Of a stretch of 64,000 bases of DNA, positions 21,897-30,796 are shown in pieces (position 1 is the stretch's first letter; each line of letters begins with the position of its first letter). The position numbers were made by a program, and so were the translations under genes. This DNA comes from Streptomyces sp. NRRL B-1347 (GTDB taxonomy: Bacteria > Actinomycetota > Actinomycetes > Streptomycetales > Streptomycetaceae). The stretch covers positions 62,001 through 126,000 of the forward strand of contig NZ_JOJM01000027.1 in the NCBI RefSeq assembly GCF_000720325.1, in the 5' to 3' direction. Under the pieces are notes generated by a model that worked only from the letters and a program-made list of their open reading frames with translations, ran no database searches and had not been told where the DNA came from.

Positions 21897-21941
21897 CCAC
21901 AACTTCTGGGCTGCGGTCGCAATCCAACCACTAGATCTGGG
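21897..21941. promoter_or_regulatory. Pair of NrdR-box-like sites
   Basis: CCACAACTTCTGGG (21897-21910) and CCACTAGATCTGGG (21928-21941) match at 11 of 14 positions. Their starts are exactly 31 bp apart, the three-helical-turn spacing typical of NrdR box pairs. They lie ~110-155 bp upstream of the nrdR start, in the nrdR/lexA divergent region of 514 bp. Confidence 0.7.
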
Positions 21942-22220
21942 GTTTGCCGGAAATTTCGACGCCATCGCGTGTCGCGCCGGTCGCCCCCGCGCGCCGCGCC
22001 GTCCATCCCTTGCGCGCCTTGGGCCCGGCCACACCAACGCCACCCGAGAGAGGCTGGTGCGGGGTTGACGCGGCCGCGGATGGCACTATGGGAGCCTCAC
22101 TCGAGAGGGTTACGACCCCGGCGGTGAAGCGTACCGTAATGAACCGAAATGCCTTTCGGCTCGATCGTTAGCTATACACCCGGACACATGATCACGGCAG
22201 GCAATCTGCGTTTTTTCACT

Positions 22221-22234
22221 CGAACGTGTGTTTG
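22221..22234. promoter_or_regulatory. SOS box (LexA operator) of lexA
   Basis: CGAACGTGTGTTTG fits CGAAC-N4-GTTCG with one mismatch in the right arm. It lies 68 bp upstream of the lexA start. The rest of the 514-bp divergent region shows only AT-richer promoter-like stretches around it. Confidence 0.85.
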
Positions 22235-22301
22235 GCGCAACCTTTCGAAAGCAACTACCGTTGGCTAACTAGGGAGAACATCTCGAGAGGGGCCGACCGA
22301 C

Positions 22302-23087
22302 GTGACCACCACCGCAGACAGCGCCACTATCAGTGCCCAGGACCGCTCCCGGAGCCGATTCGAGCCGGTGCATGCCATGAATGACGCAGCCACGAACCAG
22401 GAGGGGCCCAAGCCCACTCGCTCCCTGCCGGGCCGACCTCCAGGAATCCGCGCCGACAGCTCGGGGCTCACGGACCGCCAGCGCCGGGTGATCGAGGTCA
22501 TCCGGGACTCGGTGCAGCGGCGCGGCTACCCGCCGTCGATGCGGGAGATCGGGCAGGCGGTCGGCCTCTCCAGCACCTCGTCGGTGGCACACCAGCTGAT
22601 GGCTCTCGAGCGCAAGGGATTCCTGCGCCGCGACCCGCACCGCCCGCGCGCGTACGAGGTCCGCGGCTCGGACCAGCCCAGCACCCAGGCCACCGACACG
22701 ACCGGCAAGCCCGCCGCCTCGTACGTCCCCCTCGTCGGCCGCATCGCCGCGGGTGGCCCCATCCTCGCCGAGGAGTCCGTCGAGGACGTGTTCCCCCTCC
22801 CCCGGCAGCTCGTCGGCGACGGTGAGCTGTTCGTCCTCAAGGTCGTCGGCGACTCCATGATCGAGGCCGCGATCTGTGACGGCGACTGGGTGACGGTCCG
22901 CCGCCAGCCCGTCGCGGAGAACGGCGACATCGTCGCCGCGATGCTGGACGGCGAGGCCACGGTCAAGCGCTTCAAGCGCGAGGACGGCCACGTCTGGCTG
23001 CTGCCGCACAACGCCGCGTACCAGCCGATCCCCGGCGACGAGGCCACGATCCTCGGCAAGGTGGTGGCGGTCCTCCGCCGGGTGTGA
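22302..23087 (+). CDS. lexA: SOS response repressor LexA
   Basis: Represses DNA-repair genes; RecA filaments trigger self-cleavage. The winged-helix DNA-binding domain spans ~residues 53-118 ([20 protein letters not shown] type). The cleavage site is Ala150-Gly151 in [10 protein letters not shown]; catalytic Ser185 lies in [17 protein letters not shown] and Lys222 in [12 protein letters not shown] 22302 gives 261 residues with a ~50-residue leader; ATG 22377 is a possible shorter start. Own SOS box upstream indicates autorepression. Confidence 0.97.
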   Translation: MTTTADSATISAQDRSRSRFEPVHAMNDAATNQEGPKPTRSLPGRPPGIRADSSGLTDRQRRVIEVIRDSVQRRGYPPSMREIGQAVGLSSTSSVAHQLMALERKGFLRRDPHRPRAYEVRGSDQPSTQATDTTGKPAASYVPLVGRIAAGGPILAEESVEDVFPLPRQLVGDGELFVLKVVGDSMIEAAICDGDWVTVRRQPVAENGDIVAAMLDGEATVKRFKREDGHVWLLPHNAAYQPIPGDEATILGKVVAVLRRV

Positions 23088-23103
23088 GCCTGTGCCCCCG
23101 ACC

Positions 23104-23138
23104 GGGCCCCGGAACCCACTGCGCCGGTTCCGGGGCCC
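23104..23138. terminator. lexA terminator
   Basis: Perfect 13-bp stem, GGGCCCCGGAACC (23104-23116) with GGTTCCGGGGCCC (23126-23138) and a 9-base loop, 17 bp after the lexA stop. The remaining ~230 bp to the convergent helicase stop at 23372 hold nothing I can name. Confidence 0.85.
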
Positions 23139-23371
23139 TGCTCTGTGCCCTGGCGCTCTGCTCTCTGGGCCCGGGCACTCCGGGCTTGTGCCCTGGCACT
23201 CCGGCGGGGGATCAGGGCACGCCCAGGTTCATCCTGAAGGGGCTGGGAGGGACGCAACGGGCACCGGGGTGGCCCGGCCCGTGAAGGGCAGTTCCCAGCG
23301 CCTTGTGGCGCCGCCCGATGGCACAGCGGACTGATGGCGCGGCGGCCCGCGCCTACGCGCCCTCGTCTCGC

Positions 23372-25342
23372 CTACTCGCTCTGCTCCTGAGCCACCGCGG
23401 CGATCGCCGCCAGTGAGCGGCGCACCTGATTGCGGTCCGTGGTGTACCAGAAGTCCGGAAGCGACGCCCGCAGATAGCTGCCGTACCGGGCCGTGGCGAG
23501 GCGCGGGTCCAGGACCGCGACGACACCGCGGTCCCCCGACGCCCTTACGAGACGGCCGGCGCCCTGCGCCATCAGCAGAGCGGCATGCGTCGCCGCGACC
23601 GCCATGAAGCCATTGCCGCCCGCCTCGTCCACGGCCTTCTGGCGGGCGCTCATCAGCGGATCGTCCGGGCGCGGGAACGGAATCTTGTCCATGACCACCA
23701 GCTGACAGCTGGTGCCCGGCACGTCGACGCCCTGCCACAGCGAGAGCGTGCCGAACAGGCAGGTCTGCTCGTCGGCCGCGAAGTTCTTGATCAACTCGCC
23801 CAGGGTCTCCTCGCCCTGGAGCAGGATCGGCATGTCGAGGCGCCCGCGCAGCTCCTCGGCAGCAGACTGCGCCGCACGCATCGAGGAGAACAGACCGAGC
23901 GTGCGCCCGCCCGCGGCCTCGATCAGCTCGGCCAGCTCGTCGAGCATGTCGTCGCGCGTGCCGTCGCGCCCCGGGCGGGCCAGGTGCTGGGCGACGTACA
24001 GGATGCCCTGCTTGCGGTAGTCGAAGGGCGAGCCGACGTCCACGCCCTTCCACACCGGGGCGTCATCGGCCCGGGTGCCCTCGGGGGCGAGGCCCAGGGA
24101 CGCCCCCACCCCGTTGAAATCGCCGCCGAGCTTGAGGGTGGCGGACGTGAGGATCACCGAGCGGTCGGTGAAGAGCTTCTCCCTGAGGAGGCCCGACACC
24201 GACATGGGCGCCACCCGCAGGGAGGCGCCGAAGCGGTCGTGGCGCTCGTACCAGACGACGTCGTACTCGGAGCCGGTCGTGATGCGCTCGGCCACGTCGT
24301 GGATGGTCTCCACGGAGGCCAGGGCCTGCTTGCGGACGGCGTCCTCGTCCTGGACCGACTTGTCGCGGGTCGTGCCGAGCGCAGTGATGACCGCGCGGGC
24401 GGCGTCACGCAGGGCCATCAGCGCATAGCCGAGGTCCTCCGGGATCTCCTCCAGGCGGCCGGGCAGCGCCAGCTCCATCAGCCGCTCGAAGCCCTCCGCA
24501 GCCGTCTGGAGCTGGTCCGCGACCTTCTCGTCGACGAGCTTCGCCGCGCGGCGCACCGCGCGGTTGACCTGTCCCGGAGTGAGCTCGCCGGTGGCGACGC
24601 CGGTCACGCGGGAGACCAGTTCGTGGGCCTCGTCCACGATCAGCACTTCGTGCTGCGGGAGGACCGGGGCGCCCTCGATCGCGTCGATGGCAAGGAGGGC
24701 GTGGTTGGTGACCACGACCTCGGCGAGCTTGGCGCGCTCGCGGGCCGCCTCGGCGAAGCACTCCTGGCCGTACGCGCAGCGGGAGGCGCCCAGGCACTCC
24801 CGGGAGGAGACCGACACCTGGGCCCAGGCGCGGTCGGAGACACCGGGGGTGAGGTCGTCCCGGTCCCCGTTCTCGGTCTCGTCCGCCCAGTCCCGCAGGC
24901 GCAGCAGGTCGCGGCCGAGCTTGCTGGTGGGGGCTGCCGCCTCGAACTGGTCGAAGAGGCCCTCTTCCTCCTCCTGCGGCACGCCTTCGTGGAGGCGGTG
25001 CAGACACAGATAGTTCGACCGGCCCTTGAGCATGGCGAAGTCGGGGCGGCGGCGCAGCAGCGGATGCAGGGCGTCCACCGTCCGCGGCAGGTCCCGCTCC
25101 ACCAGCTGGCGCTGCAGCGCCAGGGTGGCCGTCGCGACGACGACCCGCTCCCCGTGGGCCAGCGCGGGCACCAGATAGCCGAGGGACTTGCCGGTGCCGG
25201 TGCCGGCCTGGACCAGCGCGTGGGAACCGTCGTCGATCGCCTCGGCGACGGTCTCGGCCATGGTCACCTGGCCAGGGCGCTCCGTGCCTCCGACGGCGGC
25301 GACGGCGGCGTGCAGGAGCTCGGGGAGTGAGGGCTTCGTCAT
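23372..25342 (-). CDS. DinG/XPD-type ATP-dependent DNA helicase
   Basis: 5'-3' superfamily 2 helicase with an Fe-S cluster domain. Walker A is QAGTGTGKSLGYLVP near residue 42; the Walker B is VLIVDEAHELV. Between them, Cys residues in KGRSNYLCLHRL and in SRECLGASRCAYGQECF form a likely 4Fe-4S ligand set. Motif VI is QGAGRLVRASGDRG. 656 residues, normal for actinobacterial DinG-like proteins. It starts 40 bp after the siderophore operon's last gene; a weak ACGGTG/CACCGT hairpin lies between. No SOS box seen upstream. Confidence 0.94.
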   Translation of the reverse strand: MTKPSLPELLHAAVAAVGGTERPGQVTMAETVAEAIDDGSHALVQAGTGTGKSLGYLVPALAHGERVVVATATLALQRQLVERDLPRTVDALHPLLRRRPDFAMLKGRSNYLCLHRLHEGVPQEEEEGLFDQFEAAAPTSKLGRDLLRLRDWADETENGDRDDLTPGVSDRAWAQVSVSSRECLGASRCAYGQECFAEAARERAKLAEVVVTNHALLAIDAIEGAPVLPQHEVLIVDEAHELVSRVTGVATGELTPGQVNRAVRRAAKLVDEKVADQLQTAAEGFERLMELALPGRLEEIPEDLGYALMALRDAARAVITALGTTRDKSVQDEDAVRKQALASVETIHDVAERITTGSEYDVVWYERHDRFGASLRVAPMSVSGLLREKLFTDRSVILTSATLKLGGDFNGVGASLGLAPEGTRADDAPVWKGVDVGSPFDYRKQGILYVAQHLARPGRDGTRDDMLDELAELIEAAGGRTLGLFSSMRAAQSAAEELRGRLDMPILLQGEETLGELIKNFAADEQTCLFGTLSLWQGVDVPGTSCQLVVMDKIPFPRPDDPLMSARQKAVDEAGGNGFMAVAATHAALLMAQGAGRLVRASGDRGVVAVLDPRLATARYGSYLRASLPDFWYTTDRNQVRRSLAAIAAVAQEQSE

Positions 25343-25382
25343 AGCCCGACCACCCTACGGTGCCCCACTGACAACACCGTGC

Positions 25383-27356
25383 TCAAGGCTGGTGGAGCGG
25401 GTTCGGCACGGTCCCGTGAACGGCGGCGTGCGGGCGCTCGGCGCGGTCGCGGTAGCCGTCGAGGTGGAGTCGGTTGCGGTTCAGGCAGAGCCGATCGATA
25501 CGGGGAGTGAGCAGGTCGAACATCTCGTAGCGCTCTTTGAGCTCGGGGGCGCGCGCCTGGTGGCGCAGGATCTCGGCGCGGACGAGGGCCCAGAAATCGG
25601 ATTCGGTGACACCCAGTTGTTCCTCGCACAGCGGTGCCAGATAGCGGAAGACGCCGACGAAGAGCCCGGCATGGATGAACTGGGTGAGGAAGGCGGGGGG
25701 CTCGGTCAGCAGGATGTCGCGTACGGCGGGAGGCATGGAGTCGTGCTCCGGCACGCGCTTGGCACTGACGTTCACGTCGTCTACGAAGTCCTTCACCGCG
25801 AGCCGTACCGGGACGTCACTGTCGTCGAAAACGACGATGGCGTTCTCACCGTGGGGCGAGAACACCGTGCCGTACCGGTAGAGGAACTGCAGCAGAGGCG
25901 GCAGGAGCGCCGCGAACAAGTGGTTCAGCCAGACGGTCGGTGCAAGGCCGGAGCGCTCGACGAGTTCGGCGACGACAGCACGCCCCTGCGGGTCGGTGTG
26001 CAGCAGACAGGCGAGAGTACGGGCGCGCTCCCCCGGCGCGAGGTAGCGCGTGAGGGGCTCGCGCCAGATGGCTCCCAGCAGTTCCTTGTACTGATAGGGA
26101 ACTTCCGGCAGCGAGTCGTATACGGGGTGCTCGACCGCTACGGATGCGACCTCTCCGAGGAGGATGACTCGGCACTCGTCGCGCAGGAACGGGTCGGTGT
26201 CGCGCAAGGCGTGCACCCAGGAGGTGACGGCCGGGGCGGCGAGGGTGCGCTCCGTGGGCAGACCACGCCACACCAGGGTGTTGAGGACCGACAGTGGCAG
26301 CTTGATGGTGTGCCGGTCGGGGTGCGTGGTGTTCAGGAACGTACGGATGGACTGCTGGGGCAGGCGCAGGTCGCCGTCGGTCGGCAGCGGGACGACCTTT
26401 CCGGCGGCGACGGACGGGGCGAAGAGGGGCAGCACGACGTCGTCCCACTGCCAGGGGTGCACCGGCAGGTAGAGGTACTCCTCCGGATCGAGCCCCCGAG
26501 CGCGGAGTATGGCGGCGTAGGACTCCTCTGTGGCAGGGGTGAGTTCGCGGGCGTAGAGCTTGTCGGAGGTGTCCAGGCCGGTCACGCCCCGGTAGGTGGC
26601 GAGGCTGGTGTGGACCGCGATCCAGGGGATCGACGCGCTGGTGCAGGCCTCGGGTGCCCAGTGCCGGGCGTCGGTCGCGGAGAACCCGATGCGGCCCTTG
26701 TTGAGGACGAGCCAGGGGTGGCCGGTCTGGTGGCCTTCGAGTTCCGCGTATCCGAGGTCGGCCAGCTCGGCCGCGCTCAGCGCGCCGTGGTCGAGGCGGG
26801 TGTCCGCGCTGAGGGTGATCGTCAGTTCACGGATGAGGTGGCCGAGCGTGGCGCCGTCCAGGCCGAGGGTGCGGCGCGCGGCGGTCAGGAACCGCAGCGG
26901 GTCGGTCAGCGGCCGGGGCCGGTCGGCGCCTTCGGCGAGGGCAAGGCTGGCCGGGTCCACGCGCCAGTTGCCGTAGGCGCCGCGCCGGGCGCGGAAGGTG
27001 AGGAGGGGGCGGGGCTGCTCGCCCGCGGGGAGTTCGTCGAGGTGGAGGTGGTACGCCCCCGAGTCCTCGTCCGCGGAAACGGGCTGCCCGCCTGCGAGGC
27101 CGGGCTGCCCATCTGAGAGACCGAGCTGCCCGTCTGCGGAAACGAGCTGCCCGTCTGCGGAAACGGGCTGCCCGTCTGCGGGAACAGGCTGCCCGTCTGC
27201 GGGAACGGGCTGAATGATCTCCTCGTACGCGAACTCGCTGATGATCTTGGCGAGCAGCCGTCGGCCTGCTTGCTCCCAGCGTTCCTGTGTCAGCTCGGGC
27301 GGGTCGTAGAGCGCGGCGGTGTCGTGGCGTTTGTGGGGGCCTGAGGGATTCGGCAC
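25383..27356 (-). CDS. NIS siderophore synthetase, IucA/IucC family, type C-like
   Basis: ATP-dependent ligase joining carboxylates to amines or hydroxylamines in siderophore assembly. Core motifs: GHPWLVLNKGRIGFSATDAR, of the DesD/AlcC/RhbF (type C) form; YLPVHPWQWD; STRT-like QQSIRTFLNTTH; and the C-terminal FhuF-like part SPHGENAIVVFDD and KDFVDDVN. 657 residues versus ~600 usual; the excess is a heptapeptide repeat at residues 47-94. Last gene of the operon, 105 bp after the GNAT gene. Substrates unknown. Confidence 0.92.
   Translation of the reverse strand: MPNPSGPHKRHDTAALYDPPELTQERWEQAGRRLLAKIISEFAYEEIIQPVPADGQPVPADGQPVSADGQLVSADGQLGLSDGQPGLAGGQPVSADEDSGAYHLHLDELPAGEQPRPLLTFRARRGAYGNWRVDPASLALAEGADRPRPLTDPLRFLTAARRTLGLDGATLGHLIRELTITLSADTRLDHGALSAAELADLGYAELEGHQTGHPWLVLNKGRIGFSATDARHWAPEACTSASIPWIAVHTSLATYRGVTGLDTSDKLYARELTPATEESYAAILRARGLDPEEYLYLPVHPWQWDDVVLPLFAPSVAAGKVVPLPTDGDLRLPQQSIRTFLNTTHPDRHTIKLPLSVLNTLVWRGLPTERTLAAPAVTSWVHALRDTDPFLRDECRVILLGEVASVAVEHPVYDSLPEVPYQYKELLGAIWREPLTRYLAPGERARTLACLLHTDPQGRAVVAELVERSGLAPTVWLNHLFAALLPPLLQFLYRYGTVFSPHGENAIVVFDDSDVPVRLAVKDFVDDVNVSAKRVPEHDSMPPAVRDILLTEPPAFLTQFIHAGLFVGVFRYLAPLCEEQLGVTESDFWALVRAEILRHQARAPELKERYEMFDLLTPRIDRLCLNRNRLHLDGYRDRAERPHAAVHGTVPNPLHQP
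27075..27218. repeat. 21-bp tandem repeat in NIS synthetase gene
   Basis: Six full units and a partial seventh of GGAAACGGGCTGCCCGTCTG + C (plus-strand sense), about 85-100% alike. On the coding strand each unit encodes a heptapeptide such as ADGQPVS, VPADGQP or SADGQLG. It keeps the frame exactly and lies between the N-terminal helix and the conserved core. Confidence 0.9.
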
Positions 27357-27461
27357 GGGGACTCCTCTGGGAGGGAACCGGATCGGGTCGAGCGGTGTAT
27401 GAGAAGTGAGCAGGTCGCGGTGAGTCGCTGTGAGCAGGGTCAGTGAGTCGGTGTGAGCAGG

Positions 27462-28247
27462 TCAGAGCAGGTCGCGCAGGGCCCGGTCACGGATCATCAG
27501 CGCGGCCCGCTTGTCGGGCAGGTCGACCTCGGCAGCGAAGCGGAAGCCGGCGCTGAGAAAGGCGGAGACGGAGGGGGTGTTGCGCAGGTCCGGTTCAGCT
27601 ACGACACGTGCGCAGGAGGGGCGGTGGTCGAGTACGAGATCGGCGACGGCTCTGATCAAGGCGCTGCCGAGTCCTCGGCCGCGGTCGGCGACGCTACCGA
27701 TCAGGAGGTGAATTCCGGTGTCGTGCGGGCGGGCTGGGTAGTGGCGTGCCAGTGGATCGAGGTCGGCACGGTAGATCTCCCAATAGCTCATGGGGGTGCC
27801 TTCGAGGACACCGAGGCACGGGACGCTGCGTCCGTCCCCGTCGAACTGGGCACGTAGGTGCGCCTCTGTGACGGACAGGGGTCCGGCGAGTTCCCAGAAC
27901 GCGGCGACGGCTGGGTCGTTCATCCACCGGCTGATGAGCGTCAGGTCGTCTTCGGTTCGGACGGGCACGAGTTGGAAGGTGCCGGTGTCGGTGCCTTTCG
28001 GGCTCCAGGCTGCGATGTGGTCGAGGAGGTCCGCTGGTGCCGGGGTGCCCGCCCCGTCGCCCCCACCTGCCGCCGGGAGTGCGTCGCCGCCGGTGCCGGT
28101 TGCCGCGCGGACCGCCTGCCCGTCGCTCTGGGTGGTCAGCGTGCCGAGTTCGTCGGTCAGCCGCAGGTCGAGGGTCTCTTCGAAGTCCGTCGCGCCCGCG
28201 GTGGCGGGCCCGGTTCCGGCGTCAGTGCTCGCGTCGGTGGGAGGCAC
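27462..28247 (-). CDS. GNAT acyltransferase, siderophore type (RhbD/IucB-like)
   Basis: Predicted N-acyltransferase that acylates a (hydroxy)amine during siderophore synthesis. The GNAT core starts near residue 91 (FQLVPVRTEDDLTLISRWMNDP) and contains PMSYWEIYRAD, IHLLIGSVADRGRGLGSALI (acyl-CoA loop RGRGLG) and VVAEPDLRNTPSV, all typical of the AlcB/IucB/MbtK group. The first ~90 residues are low complexity, unlike most homologues. ATG 28247; 104 bp after the IucA-like gene, same strand. Confidence 0.88.
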   Translation of the reverse strand: MPPTDASTDAGTGPATAGATDFEETLDLRLTDELGTLTTQSDGQAVRAATGTGGDALPAAGGGDGAGTPAPADLLDHIAAWSPKGTDTGTFQLVPVRTEDDLTLISRWMNDPAVAAFWELAGPLSVTEAHLRAQFDGDGRSVPCLGVLEGTPMSYWEIYRADLDPLARHYPARPHDTGIHLLIGSVADRGRGLGSALIRAVADLVLDHRPSCARVVAEPDLRNTPSVSAFLSAGFRFAAEVDLPDKRAALMIRDRALRDLL

Positions 28248-28351
28248 GACGTCGCTCCTCTCGGCAGGGGGCGGGTTCAGTGGGGGCCGGGTGTGGTCCT
28301 CAGGGGTGGGTCATGACGGGCAGGGGGCAGGGGCGATGGCGAAGTGGAGGT

Positions 28352-30637
28352 TCACATGTGGAGAGGGTTGGCGATGGTGACGTAGACGGATTGGGTGTCG
28401 ACGGGTCCGACCAGTTCGTCGAGGCCGTGCAGCCGGGTCAGCAGGTTGGCCTTGCAGCGCAGGACGGGTGAGTCGAGCAGTCGGGCGGGCAGGGGGGTGC
28501 GCAGTCGGCCGGGTCCTGAGGCCGCGTCGGTGAGGAAGCGTCGGAAGGCGGCGAGCAACAGGCGTTCGTCAGCGAGGCGTTGGGACCCGAGGGCTCCGAT
28601 GAGGCCGAGGACGTTGTTGATGCCGAGGTAGTAGGCGAAGCGCTCGTCGGTCACCGCGTCGGAGACGAAGGTGTCGCTGTGCTGCCCGATGCCGGGGAGG
28701 CGCTTCTCCAGCTCGGCGCGGTGGGATTCGCGGAAGTAGTAGCCCTGGTTGTCCCGGTAGCGCCCGCCGGTCGGCCAGCCTTCGGAGTCGAGCAGTAGCA
28801 GGGTGTTCTGCTGGTGGGCTTCCAGGGCGACGCCTGCCTCGCTGTCCAGCCACAGCACGGGGCGTACGACGCTTTCGAGGTAGCGCAGGAACCACTCCGT
28901 GGCCACGGCTCCGCGGGGTCGGCCGGTGTGCCCGGCGAGGCGGGTGATGATCTCGGCGAGCCGGGAGCGCAGCGGCGGCCGGTCCTGGCCGCTGAGCTGG
29001 TCGGTGGGCCGGGGCGAGACGAGGCCGGCGATGCAGGTGGCGTCGTCGGTGGGGCCGAAGGGGTTGTGCCGGATCATGACGTCGAGCCCGGCGACGGGGT
29101 TGCCGTCGGCTCCGGTGACGGCCAGCCAGGCCGGGTCGCGGATCACGTCGAAGCCGGGGTGGACGGCCTGCCACTGTTCGCCGAGGCCGCTGCGCAGCAG
29201 TCGGTGGACCTCGACGCCGCGGTGGAGTTCTTTGTGGAGGTTCTCACGACGGGAGTTGGTGATGCGCAGGCCCAGCGACAGCTTCAGCATGGCCGGGGCG
29301 CCGGACCGGTAGAGGGTGCGTACGGAGGAGGTGGGGCTCCAGGGCGCACCGTGCGGGCCGCAGTCCTTGAGGAGTCCGGCGGCCAGGAGCTCGGCGGCTT
29401 CGGGGCGGTGCTTGAGTTCCCGCATCTGCCAGGGGTGCACGGGGAGCAGGGCGTGGCCGTCCGGCGGTGCCAGACCGGGACCGGCCAGGCGTGCGGTGAG
29501 CCGGTCGGCCGGGACGGTGCGGCCCCGCTCGGTCCAGGCCGAGGCCATGGCCAGGACGGAGGGGTCGACCGCCAGCCAGTGCAGTGGGAAGGAGCCGCGC
29601 AACTCCGGTGAGTAGAGCCGGGATTCGGTACTGGAGAGGCCCTCGCGGCTCTTCGGGGTCGGGTGCAGGGGGTGACCGAGAAGGAGGGATTGTTCGGCGG
29701 CGAGGAAGCGGTCGGGGGTGTCGTCCAGGTTCTCCCGGCGGCCGGCGAGGAAGTCGGCGGTGCGGCGGACGGAGTCGGCGACGCGGGCGACGAGTTCGGC
29801 GCCGTCTGCGGACTCTTGGGCTGCGGGCGAGGACGTCCTGGGTACGTCGGGCGTCGCGGTTCCGCCGGTGGCTGGGTTTGATCCAGCGAGGGCTCCGGCC
29901 GGGGCAGGTGCGGTCGCGTCCGGTGCCGGGAGGCCCGTAGGTGGCTGCCGGGTGGGCATCTGAGGGCTGGGCGGCTGGCCCGTGGCATCTGGGGCCAGGG
30001 CCTTGCTCTCCGTTGCCTCGCCCTGGGGCGCCTTCGCCTCGGGCGCCGTCACCCCCGCTGCCTGGGGAGCCGATGACGCCTCACCCGACACGACTGGAGG
30101 GGTCAACTCCGGCTCTGCCTCTGCCTGTTCCTGACCGCTCGGGGAGTCGGCCTGCTCTGCGCGAGGGGCACCGGTGGGCTTGGGGGCGGACGGGCTTTCC
30201 TCCGTGGACGCGGACTCGCGGGTCAGGAGGGCCGCGACCGTGACCGCGTCGACCGGGGGCGCGGAGTCGGGGCCGTCCTCCAGGTAGGGGAGGCCGAAGC
30301 GGTGCCAGCCGGTCGGGGACCAGTAGTCGACGGGGACCAGCAGGGCGGTGCCGCTGGCGTGGAGGGGGATGCGGAGGGAGCCGTGGTCGGGCGCGGCGAT
30401 GGCGTTCTCCCGCACCCAGCAGCGCAGCAGGTTCTCGACGGCGGCGGCCTGTGCGGCGACCTGCGGGTCGGGGTGGTCGAGGAGGTCGGCGGTGTGGTGC
30501 GGCAGGCGCTTGGCCTCGTAGGTCCTGCCCTTCTGCTGGGGGACTGTGCCGGACTCCGCAGCCAGCGGGGATTGCGTGCCGTAGGCGCCTGAAGGGTGCG
30601 GTTGGGGACGGCCGTCGGGTGCGGGGGTGGCGTTCAA
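28352..30637 (-). CDS. NIS siderophore synthetase, IucA/IucC family, type A/B-like, with long insert
   Basis: Second NIS synthetase of the operon. The motif GHPLHPTPKSREG (residues 321-333) is the form of citrate-activating IucA-type enzymes, unlike its partner. LLPVHPWQMREL and HQQNTLLLLDSEGWPTGGRYRDNQG are also family motifs. 761 residues; residues ~141-279 are a Pro/Ala/Glu/Thr-rich insert with no family counterpart, leaving ~620 residues of normal enzyme. Start is TTG 30637 with AAGGAAG four bases upstream; no in-frame ATG precedes the conserved region. Confidence 0.9.
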   Translation of the reverse strand: MNATPAPDGRPQPHPSGAYGTQSPLAAESGTVPQQKGRTYEAKRLPHHTADLLDHPDPQVAAQAAAVENLLRCWVRENAIAAPDHGSLRIPLHASGTALLVPVDYWSPTGWHRFGLPYLEDGPDSAPPVDAVTVAALLTRESASTEESPSAPKPTGAPRAEQADSPSGQEQAEAEPELTPPVVSGEASSAPQAAGVTAPEAKAPQGEATESKALAPDATGQPPSPQMPTRQPPTGLPAPDATAPAPAGALAGSNPATGGTATPDVPRTSSPAAQESADGAELVARVADSVRRTADFLAGRRENLDDTPDRFLAAEQSLLLGHPLHPTPKSREGLSSTESRLYSPELRGSFPLHWLAVDPSVLAMASAWTERGRTVPADRLTARLAGPGLAPPDGHALLPVHPWQMRELKHRPEAAELLAAGLLKDCGPHGAPWSPTSSVRTLYRSGAPAMLKLSLGLRITNSRRENLHKELHRGVEVHRLLRSGLGEQWQAVHPGFDVIRDPAWLAVTGADGNPVAGLDVMIRHNPFGPTDDATCIAGLVSPRPTDQLSGQDRPPLRSRLAEIITRLAGHTGRPRGAVATEWFLRYLESVVRPVLWLDSEAGVALEAHQQNTLLLLDSEGWPTGGRYRDNQGYYFRESHRAELEKRLPGIGQHSDTFVSDAVTDERFAYYLGINNVLGLIGALGSQRLADERLLLAAFRRFLTDAASGPGRLRTPLPARLLDSPVLRCKANLLTRLHGLDELVGPVDTQSVYVTIANPLHM

Positions 30638-30796
30638 GGGGCTTCCTTGCGTGGTGTCGGGCTCCGTGTGGCGACGGGCAGGGGCTGGGACGAGGGGGTG
30701 GGACAGGAGAAGCGGTCGGCTGCCGCCGGGGCAGTCCGGTTCCGTCGTGATCAGCGAGGAAGGGGGCGGCGGGCAGTGGGGCGTGGGCGGCGGTGG

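Noticed and set aside
25343..25382. SOS box before the DinG-type helicase
   Set aside because: The 40-bp gap contains no CGAAC-N4-GTTCG match.
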